Assembly (NCBI GenBank): GCA_934162555.1
Contig: CAKPJE010000001.1
Coordinates: forward strand, 1-37,259
DNA: 37,259 nt
Reading direction: 5' to 3'
Source of the DNA: an uncultured Bacilli bacterium
Lineage (GTDB): Bacteria; Bacillota_I; Bacilli_A; RF39; UBA660
In this document: positions 30,172 through 37,259 of the stretch, in pieces
Layout of the letters: the number at the start of each line of letters is the position of its first letter
Numbering within the stretch: the first letter of the stretch is position 1
Program-made: the position numbers and the translations under genes
The notes under the pieces: generated by a model
What the model was told of the DNA's origin: nothing
Seen by the model: only the letters and a program-made list of their open reading frames with translations
Database searches by the model: none

Positions 30172-32188
30172 CTTTTATAATCTTTCCTCCTTTAAGCTCA
30201 ACTACTCGTTTAAACAAATCAATATTATCAAGCCTATGAGAAACAAAAATAATTGTCATATCCATACCTAGTATATTTTTTAATATTTTTCTTTCTAAAT
30301 TAACATCTACAGCATTAAGTCCTTCATCAATTATTAATATTTTAGGTTTTCTAAGTAATGTTCTTGCTAGAACAATTCGCATTTTCTCGCCACCAGATAA
30401 ATTAAAACCATTATCTTCTATTAACATATTATAATTGGTTTTATTCACATATACTTTATTTGTAATATCTTCAACTTCTTTTAGTTTCACATTGCTATCA
30501 AGTACTAAATTATCATATAAACTTGTATTAAAAAGCATTTCATTTTGTGATATATAACATATATCACCATTTACATCAATATTATTAATATCAATGTTAT
30601 CTATCATTATGCTATTGGGATTCACCTTATAATACTTAAGTAACAATTTAAATAAACTACTCTTTCCTGAACCGCTTTCCCCTATAACCATTATCTTTTC
30701 ATTTTTTTTAATCGATAAATTAATATTTTTTAAAATATTATTATAATTATAGGCAAAATTAAGATTCTTAATATCTATATTACCAACATCCATTTTTTCA
30801 TGTTTTACATCTTCTTCGTAATAATATAAATCAATTATTCTCTTTATTGAACTCTTTATTTCATTTAAACTAAGCAAAGAATCAAGAATACTTTTTAAAG
30901 GTTCAAATAAATATCCAAACAAATAATTAAAAGTTATTAGTTTCCCCAAACTAATTTCCTCACTTTCAATCATAAGTGCGCCCTTGTAAATTATGAAAGA
31001 AGAAAAAATTAAAGAAATAAGATTTTTTAAAAGTTTCATTAATTCACTTACATTTTTTGTTTTAAAATAATCATAACAAAATAATCTCAATTTATTTTTA
31101 TACTTATTCAAAACATACTTATACAAGTTAATACCTTTTACAGTATTATATGCACTTATTGTTTCCGTCAAATAACTTACCTCTAATGCCTTATTCTCCT
31201 GGATATCAGTTATTTTATTTTTAAAATACTTGTTAAAAAATAAAGAAACAATTGAATATATTGCTACATTTAAAAGTATAAGAAATAATAGTTTTTCACT
31301 TATTGTAAATAACAATATAATAGTAATAAAACTTATAAATATTCCTGTTATAAAATTTAAAATAATATCACACATATATTCTTTTACATTATTTAAGTTA
31401 TTAATCCGCGAAATAATATCACCCATACTTCGATCAGCATAATATTTGAAGGGCAAATAAATCATTTGTTTATAAACATCATAGTTCATATCAATATCCA
31501 TTTTATATTTTATATAATTGAACAACTTATTTCTCATATATTCTGTTATTTCTTTAACTATTCCTAGAAAAACAAAACTAAGAAATATAAAGAGTAACTT
31601 TTGTTTATTACCAAGTGCATCAATTATAAATTGAAAATAATATGTTGAACAGATTGCTAAAATTGTGAGCATAAAGGAAAATATTAATACCTGCCAAAGG
31701 TTGATTTTTTGATATTTTAAGAAATGCCATAAAAATGTATAAATATTTATTTTTTCTGGTTTATATGGTAATTTTTTTACTGGATACATAGTAATAATGA
31801 TATTATCCCAAATTTTCAAAAATTCATTTATAGTAATAGTCTTTAATTTTGAACCCGGGTCGCCTATTACTATTTTGTTTTTCTTAAAATCAATTTCATA
31901 TACTACTACATAATGGCCATTGTTTATGGTTAAATGCGCAATAAAAGGAAAAATTAAATTTTCATTTTTTATATTTTCAATATTACCTTCCAAAGCATCA
32001 GATGAAAAACCATACTTTTTAAAAGCCTCTACCAAGTCATATACATTAACACCATACTTGTCCGTATTTGTGGCATCCCTCAATTCTTCCATACTTACAT
32101 AAGCACCATAATATCTTAAAATCATCGACATGCATGTAGCTGCACAATCTTTTTGTTCACTCTGTTTTACAAATGGATATTTTCTCAT
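30134..32188 (-). CDS. Peptidase-containing ABC exporter (C39 peptidase, bacteriocin type)
   Basis: 684 residues from the ATG at 32188 (GGGAGGGGAT upstream; the TTG six codons earlier overlaps this site). The C39 domain (1-140) has the catalytic cysteine in QSEQKDCAATC (Cys15), histidine in NNGHYVVVYEI and aspartate in VIGDPGS. Six membrane segments at about 160-430 form the exporter domain. The ATPase has Walker A GESGSGKSS, signature LSGGEKMRIVLART, Walker B ILIIDEGLNAVD and switch His in FVSHRLDN. Such PCAT proteins cut double-glycine leaders while exporting the core peptide, matching the two precursors downstream. It heads the operon. Confidence 0.95.
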   Translation of the reverse strand: MRKYPFVKQSEQKDCAATCMSMILRYYGAYVSMEELRDATNTDKYGVNVYDLVEAFKKYGFSSDALEGNIENIKNENLIFPFIAHLTINNGHYVVVYEIDFKKNKIVIGDPGSKLKTITINEFLKIWDNIIITMYPVKKLPYKPEKINIYTFLWHFLKYQKINLWQVLIFSFMLTILAICSTYYFQFIIDALGNKQKLLFIFLSFVFLGIVKEITEYMRNKLFNYIKYKMDIDMNYDVYKQMIYLPFKYYADRSMGDIISRINNLNNVKEYMCDIILNFITGIFISFITIILLFTISEKLLFLILLNVAIYSIVSLFFNKYFKNKITDIQENKALEVSYLTETISAYNTVKGINLYKYVLNKYKNKLRLFCYDYFKTKNVSELMKLLKNLISLIFSSFIIYKGALMIESEEISLGKLITFNYLFGYLFEPLKSILDSLLSLNEIKSSIKRIIDLYYYEEDVKHEKMDVGNIDIKNLNFAYNYNNILKNINLSIKKNEKIMVIGESGSGKSSLFKLLLKYYKVNPNSIMIDNIDINNIDVNGDICYISQNEMLFNTSLYDNLVLDSNVKLKEVEDITNKVYVNKTNYNMLIEDNGFNLSGGEKMRIVLARTLLRKPKILIIDEGLNAVDVNLERKILKNILGMDMTIIFVSHRLDNIDLFKRVVELKGGKIIKDVSVCDSKQKIY

Positions 32189-32205
32189 GGTTTTATCCCC
32201 TCCCA

Positions 32206-32211
32206 ATTATA
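32206..32211 (-). promoter_or_regulatory. Possible -10 of the bacteriocin operon
   Basis: TATAAT on the minus strand, 17 bases before the ATG of the exporter gene, so the leader would be very short. No convincing -35 lies at the right distance; regulation is not visible and no histidine kinase or inducing peptide gene is nearby. Confidence 0.35.
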
Positions 32212-32267
32212 CTATACGATTTTTTTTCTAGAATTCCTTGTTGTTTTGTAAAAAAAGTGCTTTTTTT

Positions 32268-32290
32268 GTAAAAAAAAATGCCTAAGCATT
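32268..32290 (-). terminator. Terminator of rsmD
   Basis: AATGC/GCATT stem overlapping the rsmD stop codon, followed by eight to nine T residues on the minus strand. It separates rsmD from the bacteriocin operon. Confidence 0.7.
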
Positions 32291-32806
32291 CTTTCTATAG
32301 ATTTTTATATACTTATCACCATACTTTTTTTCTTTAAAAACTTCATAACTAGATTTTATATTTTCTTTAGTATATTCACAAATGATTAAACCATTATTAT
32401 TTAATAAATCATTTTCTTCAATTAATTTAATGGCGCTATTAATTAAAAACAAATCATATGGTGGATCTAAAAATATAATATCAAATTTAATATTTGTATT
32501 TTTTAGAAATGATTGATAATCTTTATTTATAATATAAACATTTTCAATATCTTTAGTATTATTTTTCAATATTTCAGTAACTTTTCTATTTTTATCTACG
32601 AAGTAGCACTCCTTACCTCCATTACTTAAAGCTTCTATACCAAGGCTTCCACTTCCACAAAACAAGTCTAAACAAATACTTCCTTCTAGATATGATTGAA
32701 TCATTCCAAATACTGACTCTTTTATTCGATCCATTGTAGGTCTTGTACCGACTATATTATATTCTTTTATTACTTTTCCTTTATATTTTCCACTTATTAT
32801 TCTCAA
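32282..32806 (-). CDS. rsmD: 16S rRNA m2G966 methyltransferase RsmD
   Basis: 174 residues from a TTG at 32806 giving the canonical start (M)RIISGKYKGK; GGTGATG lies five bases upstream, and a promoter -10 lies between this TTG and the earlier ATG at 32860, so the longer frame is not used. Motifs are RPTMDRIKESVFGMI, the SAM-binding LDLFCGSGSLGIEAL and the catalytic FLDPPYD. RsmD methylates G966 of 16S rRNA. In Bacillus rsmD lies in the ylb cluster next to ylbD-ylbE homologs, which are also close here, so the neighbourhood is ancestral. Confidence 0.94.
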   Translation of the reverse strand: MRIISGKYKGKVIKEYNIVGTRPTMDRIKESVFGMIQSYLEGSICLDLFCGSGSLGIEALSNGGKECYFVDKNRKVTEILKNNTKDIENVYIINKDYQSFLKNTNIKFDIIFLDPPYDLFLINSAIKLIEENDLLNNNGLIICEYTKENIKSSYEVFKEKKYGDKYIKIYRKNA

Positions 32807-32824
32807 GTTCACATCACCAAATAC

Positions 32825-32853
32825 ATTATATAAAATATATTTTAATTTGTCTA
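32825..32853 (-). promoter_or_regulatory. Promoter of rsmD
   Basis: TAGACA (32848-32853), 17 bases, TATAAT (32825-32830) on the minus strand. Transcription would start near 32818, right at the ribosome-binding site, which supports the TTG start at 32806. Confidence 0.55.
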
Positions 32854-32899
32854 TATTCATTTAATGTGCTATAATACAAAACATTAAAGGAGAAAATTT

Positions 32900-34627
32900 A
32901 TGAACAAAACAATTTCCTATTTAAAATCTAATAAATACACTATTATATTAAAAGCTTTAGTAAAAGCAATTATTTCATCTTGTGCGATTAATACTATACT
33001 TATAATCGCTCCTACCATCCAAATAAAATTTGCGCTTTCTTTATTTGTTATTTTAAAAAATGTATGTGATTTAAATAAAATTGTTAAAACTAATAATATA
33101 GAAAAGAAGAATTTTGTTGCAAATGAATTATTGCACAATCTTGAAACAACTAAAGAAAATAATAAAACCATTAATACAAGATTTGATGAAGATTTAATAA
33201 AATATATAAATGAATTTTTAAAGAGAAATAATCAAAATGTTCCTAAAACTTATTTAGAATTAAGGAATGCAATATATAATCTAGATATAGATAAAAAAAT
33301 AAGTTTAATTAATTTATTAAATAATTTAACAGGAAATAAATATAATACTAAAGAATTATTTGATAATACTACTCTTTATAAAGAAACCAAAAATTCAATT
33401 TTGAAACCTATTTTAATAGGTGCAAGTATTGGGACAGGTATTGCAACATCAATTAATTCAATTGATCCAAGTATAATGGCTAGTATATATAATAGTACTG
33501 GTATTGGTATTTTTTTTAGTAGACTTACTAAAAATTCAACATTTGGTATAATAGGTATGGTACTTGGTATAGTTTTAACAAAAGCATTACAATTTATTCC
33601 TGTCATTGGGACTAGTTTAATTGCAAAAGAAAATATAATTATAACTTCTATAATAGCATCAACTTTATATTTAACTTTTAATTCAATAAAAAAGGTATTC
33701 CATTCTATTAAAAGTTATATTCAAAGAAAAAAATTTATAAATGATTACAAAAATGATTTAAAAATTGATTCTATGTTATATGCTAAAGATAATTTTGATG
33801 ACTTTGTAGAAGATCCTAATCTTACTTATATTACTAATTACTTAAAAGAAAATAATTTTAATTTAGATGCTACTTCTATTACAGAATTAAAGTCTTCAAT
33901 TAATAGTTTATCTTTTATTGATAAAATTAAAGTTAATAATTTACTTTCAAATTTAGAATATAAAAACATGAATTTTAAGCAAAAAATATTAAAATATATA
34001 AAAGATTTCTTTAGTTTTTTATATTATACATTAGTTCTTATTTTAGGAACTTTAACTATAATTGATGTATTTGTAGATAATTCATTTCTTGATAGTTTAA
34101 GACTTCAACTTTTCCCTAATTCTTATAAAAAATATGATTTAATTAAGGATGTACCGATAGAAAAAGTTATAGAAAGTCCTACTCCTAGTCCAACTAGTAA
34201 ACCTACTTTAGATGTTCCAAAGCCTATGCCAGGTCCAGCACCAGATGCTTATGTTCCTAAAGTAGAAGAAAATTTAATTAAAAATGATTTTATTAATAAT
34301 CCAAATTTTATAGATGAATTATGTACTAAAGATGGTAAAGATATTTTTGATACTCTAAATAGTTTAGAGGAATATAGGTTTATTAGTCATTCTGTTAAGA
34401 ATATGAATTTAGAATCAATATGTAAACTTACTGATTATGTTAATAGTACAAATAGTATAGATCGTACAACTCTTAATTACTTGTTTATTAGAGATAATGT
34501 AAATGATAGATTAAAAGAAATTAACAAGTATGTTCAAAGTATAATGGATAAAACAAAGATAACAAGTTCTGTTCTTAGTACTTCCAATTTTGTTATTAAT
34601 TCTAAGAAAAAGACATTAAAAAAATAG
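32900..34627 (+). CDS. Unknown multi-pass membrane protein with internal duplication
   Basis: 575 residues, AAGGAG before the ATG. Hydrophobic segments lie at about 12-55 (likely two), 168-188, 213-262 (two) and 372-392. Two soluble parts align with each other: residues 98-143 (KYINEFLKRNN...LRNAIYNLDIDKKISLINLL) and 308-352 (TYITNYLKENN...LKSSINSLSFIDKIKVNNLL), so a soluble-plus-membrane unit has been duplicated. After the last membrane segment comes a Pro/Thr/Ser linker (SPTPSPTSKPT, KPMPGPAPDA) of the kind that spans a cell wall, then a ~120-residue helical end. It is divergent from rsmD and convergent with ylbE, the only plus-strand gene in this half. I do not recognise the family. Confidence 0.8.
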   Translation: MNKTISYLKSNKYTIILKALVKAIISSCAINTILIIAPTIQIKFALSLFVILKNVCDLNKIVKTNNIEKKNFVANELLHNLETTKENNKTINTRFDEDLIKYINEFLKRNNQNVPKTYLELRNAIYNLDIDKKISLINLLNNLTGNKYNTKELFDNTTLYKETKNSILKPILIGASIGTGIATSINSIDPSIMASIYNSTGIGIFFSRLTKNSTFGIIGMVLGIVLTKALQFIPVIGTSLIAKENIIITSIIASTLYLTFNSIKKVFHSIKSYIQRKKFINDYKNDLKIDSMLYAKDNFDDFVEDPNLTYITNYLKENNFNLDATSITELKSSINSLSFIDKIKVNNLLSNLEYKNMNFKQKILKYIKDFFSFLYYTLVLILGTLTIIDVFVDNSFLDSLRLQLFPNSYKKYDLIKDVPIEKVIESPTPSPTSKPTLDVPKPMPGPAPDAYVPKVEENLIKNDFINNPNFIDELCTKDGKDIFDTLNSLEEYRFISHSVKNMNLESICKLTDYVNSTNSIDRTTLNYLFIRDNVNDRLKEINKYVQSIMDKTKITSSVLSTSNFVINSKKKTLKK

Positions 34628-34640
34628 GTTTGCCCTATTT
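34622..34640. terminator. Bidirectional terminator
   Basis: AAATAGG/CCTATTT stem between the convergent 575-residue gene and ylbE; T-rich sequence follows on the plus strand and A/T on the other. Confidence 0.6.
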
Positions 34641-34856
34641 CATTTTTGATAAAAATGTCGATAGCATATCAATTGCACCTGCTACTTCACTTATTTTATC
34701 AGTTATTCTAAGTTGCATTTTATCTTTAACATCATTTTCAAATTCAGCAAAATTTTTAGAACTTCTATTTAATTTTTTATACCAATATGAATTGTTATGT
34801 AAAAATTGAATATATTTAGGATTATTTTTAATTTTAAATTGTGTATTTATATACAT
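34635..34856 (-). CDS. ylbE: YlbE-like protein
   Basis: 73 residues. The pattern NNPKYIQFLHNNSYWYKKLNRSS, then FENDVKDK and RITDKISEVAGAIDML, fits the YlbE-like family (a small protein with a conserved PxWYRxLxR segment). Function is unknown; it travels with ylbD in spore formers. Its ATG overlaps the TAA of ylbD (TAATG) and no separate ribosome-binding site is visible, which implies translational coupling. It ends at a terminator. Confidence 0.7.
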   Translation of the reverse strand: MYINTQFKIKNNPKYIQFLHNNSYWYKKLNRSSKNFAEFENDVKDKMQLRITDKISEVAGAIDMLSTFLSKMK

Positions 34857-35221
34857 TAGTCATCAAAATGTTTATAAAGGGGTCTTGGTTTATAGTCCTC
34901 TTTTTTTGTGCTTTTATGTCCAAAATCTTGGATTATATCAACTACTTTTTGCAAATTATTTACACCACTTTGAACGCTGTCTAAATCAATGTTTTTAAAC
35001 CATTTAAATGCTTCAGCTAATCCTAATCCAGTAGCTGCACCAGTAGCTCTTTCTACATTACCATTTCTTACATTTATGTATTTATCCCAAATATCATTAT
35101 TTTCTCCATACATATCATACATTTCATAAAATTTTTGCCATGTCATTTGATCATTATTTACATAGTTAATTAGGCTTGGATTTTTTTTTACAAATTCTTT
35201 AAATTCTTCTTTTTTTGCCAT
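34856..35221 (-). CDS. ylbD: YlbD-like putative spore coat protein
   Basis: 121 residues from the ATG at 35221 (MAKKEEFKEFVKKNPSLI), where AGGTGAT lies three bases upstream; the 18 codons before it hold a -10-like TATAAT and are not coding. The start, with FKEFVKKNPSLINYVNNDQ then TWQKFYEMYDMYGE, matches the YlbD coat-protein family (F..FV..HP.LI......TWQ.FYE....GE). Family members are tied to the spore coat in Bacillus. With ylbE it forms a two-gene unit, and its presence with spoIIGA-sigE supports sporulation capacity. Confidence 0.8.
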   Translation of the reverse strand: MAKKEEFKEFVKKNPSLINYVNNDQMTWQKFYEMYDMYGENNDIWDKYINVRNGNVERATGAATGLGLAEAFKWFKNIDLDSVQSGVNNLQKVVDIIQDFGHKSTKKEDYKPRPLYKHFDD

Positions 35222-35265
35222 ATAATCACCTATTAAATTATATGTATTAAGTTCATTTTGTTTAC

Positions 35266-35296
35266 AAAAAAACAAATATAATAAACATTATATTTG
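35266..35296 (-). terminator. Terminator after surface-protein paralog 5
   Basis: CAAATATAAT (reverse arm 35287-35296) and ATTATATTTG (35273-35282) form a perfect 10-bp stem with a four-base loop, followed by seven T residues on the minus strand. Confidence 0.85.
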
Positions 35297-37099
35297 CTTT
35301 AATGTTATTTTAGATTGATTAGCTGTTGATGCTGTTGCTTTCATAGCTTCAGCAATAGATTGTGTATCAGTCGTATAACCAAGTATTACATATGCATTAG
35401 CATCAGTTAAAGAAACTGTAAACATCTCAGTATAACTCGTTGTACTAGTACCAACTATTTTTAATTTAGTTTGAAGTTTGGGACAAAGATAAAACATCCT
35501 ACTCATATCTGTTACATTTGAAGTATTAAAACTGCTCAAATCCAAACTTATTAAGGACGAACAATCATAAAACATATTTCTCATATCTGTTACATTCGAG
35601 GTATTAAAATTACTCAAATCCAAGTTTATTAACAACAAGCAACCAGTAAACATATTATGCATATCTGTCACTTTTGAGGTATTAAAATTACTTAAATTTA
35701 AACTCGTTAGGGAATAGCAACCAGAAAACATATTATCCATATCTGTAACATTAGATGTATTAAAATTACTTAAATCTAAGCTTGCTAATGATGAACAATC
35801 TTCAAACATATCACACATATTTGTTACATTCGATGTGTTAAAACTATCTGAAACTATTTCAATTAATGATTTACAACCATAAAACATAAAACCCATGCTT
35901 GTTACTTTTGAGGTATCAAAACTACTTAAATCTAACTTTGTTAAGGATGAACAACTAGAAAACATCTCATTCATATTCGTTACACTCGATGTGTTAAAAC
36001 TATCTAAAACTATTTCAATTAATGATTTACAACCATGAAACATACCATTCATATTTGTCACTTTTGAGGTATTAAAGTTATCTAAATGCAGGTTTATTAA
36101 GAATGAGCAACCAGAAAACATAGAATACATACTAGTTACTTTTGAGGTATTAAAATTATCTAAATGTAAGCTTATTAATGATGAACAATCATAAAACATA
36201 GAATACATATTAGTTACTTTTGAGGTATTAAAATTATTATTGAAGTTAATTTGCATTAAATTTTTAAAATCTCTAAAAATATACAAACAATTAGCAGGTG
36301 CAAATATCGGTGCTTCACTTACTATATATAAATTATATAAAATCTTTTCTACTGTTGTATTTGTACTACTATCTGTTTCCGATACTGTCAATCCACTATC
36401 AATTAAATAACCATATACTTTTTTCTTTTGACTTGCATCATATGATATATCCCAACATAAATTTTCCTCAGTACAACTACTAGGTAAATTACTTAAATCA
36501 TTACCAAATGTAATTGTTCTTATATATGCTTTATATGTATTATTCCAAAACTCTGTTCCTCCGGTTGAATAATTATACCCATTTTTCATCATAGCATATT
36601 CACTTATCTGAATTGCATTTACTCTAACATTTGCTTCTAAATTAGATACATTTATAAATTTACTATCTTCTATATCATCTATATATGGATTCCAATACCA
36701 GTATATAGTTAATGTTTCACTATTTGTTCCACTATTTTCTAAAAATGAATAATATTTATGTAATTCACTTTTATGATCTGATGTTGTATAAAACTTTAAA
36801 TTAATTGGTAAATTAGTCCTTTCTATCTCTAAAGTTGCATACATATCTACTGTACTTCCACTTGCATCCATCGTAACAGTAAACTCTCCACTATCTCCAG
36901 GATTTATTTTACCTAAATCTATTACCTTATTATTCCATACACTATTATCACTATCTCTTAAAACAAATACTGCATTACCAGTACTACCTTTTATACTTCC
37001 ATTTACTACTATCCTATAATAAGCAATTGAACCAACTAAAAGTGCTATCACACCTATTATAGACAACATCACTAAAATTATTTTTCTACTATTCTTCAT
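35288..37099 (-). CDS. Surface protein: TasA-like N-module plus BspA/DUF285 repeats (paralog 5)
   Basis: 603 residues, the longest of the family. Hydrophobic segment 7-26 ends in VGSIAYYRI; the TasA-like module holds DLGKINPGDSGEFTVTMDAS and is nearly identical to that of paralog 4 up to the repeats. Ten 26-residue DUF285 repeats (about 290-549) follow, some with unusual endings (SLISLHLDN, SLIEIVLDS, SLIEIVSDS), so this member shows the most variation in the exposed strand. The cap has YVILGYTTDTQSIAEAMKA. Upstream it shares a 47-base box with paralog 4. It ends at a strong terminator before ylbD. Confidence 0.85.
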   Translation of the reverse strand: MKNSRKIILVMLSIIGVIALLVGSIAYYRIVVNGSIKGSTGNAVFVLRDSDNSVWNNKVIDLGKINPGDSGEFTVTMDASGSTVDMYATLEIERTNLPINLKFYTTSDHKSELHKYYSFLENSGTNSETLTIYWYWNPYIDDIEDSKFINVSNLEANVRVNAIQISEYAMMKNGYNYSTGGTEFWNNTYKAYIRTITFGNDLSNLPSSCTEENLCWDISYDASQKKKVYGYLIDSGLTVSETDSSTNTTVEKILYNLYIVSEAPIFAPANCLYIFRDFKNLMQINFNNNFNTSKVTNMYSMFYDCSSLISLHLDNFNTSKVTSMYSMFSGCSFLINLHLDNFNTSKVTNMNGMFHGCKSLIEIVLDSFNTSSVTNMNEMFSSCSSLTKLDLSSFDTSKVTSMGFMFYGCKSLIEIVSDSFNTSNVTNMCDMFEDCSSLASLDLSNFNTSNVTDMDNMFSGCYSLTSLNLSNFNTSKVTDMHNMFTGCLLLINLDLSNFNTSNVTDMRNMFYDCSSLISLDLSSFNTSNVTDMSRMFYLCPKLQTKLKIVGTSTTSYTEMFTVSLTDANAYVILGYTTDTQSIAEAMKATASTANQSKITLKQI

Positions 37100-37138
37100 A
37101 CATTACATCCTTTCCTTATCTTTTTACCACAAAAAAAC

Positions 37139-37185
37139 GGACCAGTATCTATATACTCTCTCATTCCAATAAAGTTATCAACAAA
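37139..37185 (-). promoter_or_regulatory. Conserved upstream box of paralog 5
   Basis: Gap-free match (7 differences in 47 bases) to 18048-18094 upstream of paralog 4. On the minus strand it reads TTTGTTGATAAC followed by GTATATAGATACT. It ends about 40 bases before the start codon. Confidence 0.5.
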
Positions 37186-37241
37186 AATTTTATTTTTTCT
37201 ATTTTTTAGTAATACATGTATGTATGTATTAGGTCAAACAT

Positions 37242-37259
37242 GTTATCAACAAACCTTTC
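37242..37259 (-). repeat. Further copy of the GTTATCAACAAA box at the window edge
   Basis: GTTATCAACAAACCTTTC is identical to 18083-18100. The next box copy (37174-37185) begins 68 bases away. The match may continue beyond the window. Confidence 0.5.

Noticed and set aside
32807..32860. Longer rsmD beginning at the ATG at 32860
   Set aside because: No ribosome-binding site there, and a TAGACA-17-TATAAT promoter lies within the extra codons; the TTG at 32806 gives the family's normal start.
1..37259. Insertion sequences, prophage or integrase genes, tRNA and rRNA genes
   Set aside because: None was recognised on either strand by motif or by conserved structure; the duplicated surface genes have no transposase nearby.

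Overview
The window is very AT-rich chromosomal DNA from a Firmicutes-type (Bacilli-like) bacterium. Good Shine-Dalgarno sites, T-box leaders on leuS and ileS, the sepF-divIVA-ileS order, and the sporulation genes spoIIGA-sigE, ylbD-ylbE and a spoVB-like flippase point to a low-GC, Gram-positive-derived lineage with spore-forming ancestry. The many BspA/DUF285 surface proteins suggest an uncultured host-associated (gut) species; this habitat is inference. TGA acts as a stop. Almost everything lies on the minus strand; only a spoVB-like gene, a small membrane protein and a 575-residue membrane protein are on the plus strand.

Layout: 1-1076 is a truncated M3 oligopeptidase, divergent from a MATE/SpoVB-type flippase (1167-2453). 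2461-7538 holds three tandem surface proteins; two share a near-identical ~755-bp segment. 7624-10261 is leuS with promoter and T-box. 10262-10569 is non-coding with two dyads. 10570-12637 holds a TIGR04086 membrane protein, the spoIIGA-sigE pair and a 39-residue peptide. 12696-16155 is mtaB-recD2 (overlapping). 16212-19454 is rsmE, a membrane-anchored protein and a fourth surface protein. 19497-20516 is cvpA-trxA. 20627-22690 is rpsB-tsf; S2 carries an acidic/basic linker and a SAP/Rho-N-like tail. 22691-23126 is non-coding with 23-bp tandem repeats. 23127-26434 is a type-2 ileS with T-box. 26442-28878 is sepF-divIVA-exchanger-TasA-like protein. 29094-32188 is a bacteriocin operon. 32282-35221 contains rsmD, the 575-residue protein and ylbD-ylbE. 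35288-37099 is a fifth surface protein.

Two systems stand out. First, a compact putative two-peptide bacteriocin operon: a C39-peptidase ABC exporter, a very short membrane-fusion-like accessory protein, two overlooked small precursors (48 and 55 residues) with 15-residue double-glycine leaders, and an unknown 121-residue protein. Each predicted core has a GxxxG motif and a single cysteine near its C terminus. Second, a five-member family of predicted surface proteins that join a SipW/TasA (camelysin)-like N-terminal module to 8-10 BspA/DUF285 repeats of 26 residues; a stand-alone version of the N-terminal module lies at 26442-26960. All function calls come from reading motifs; no database search was run.
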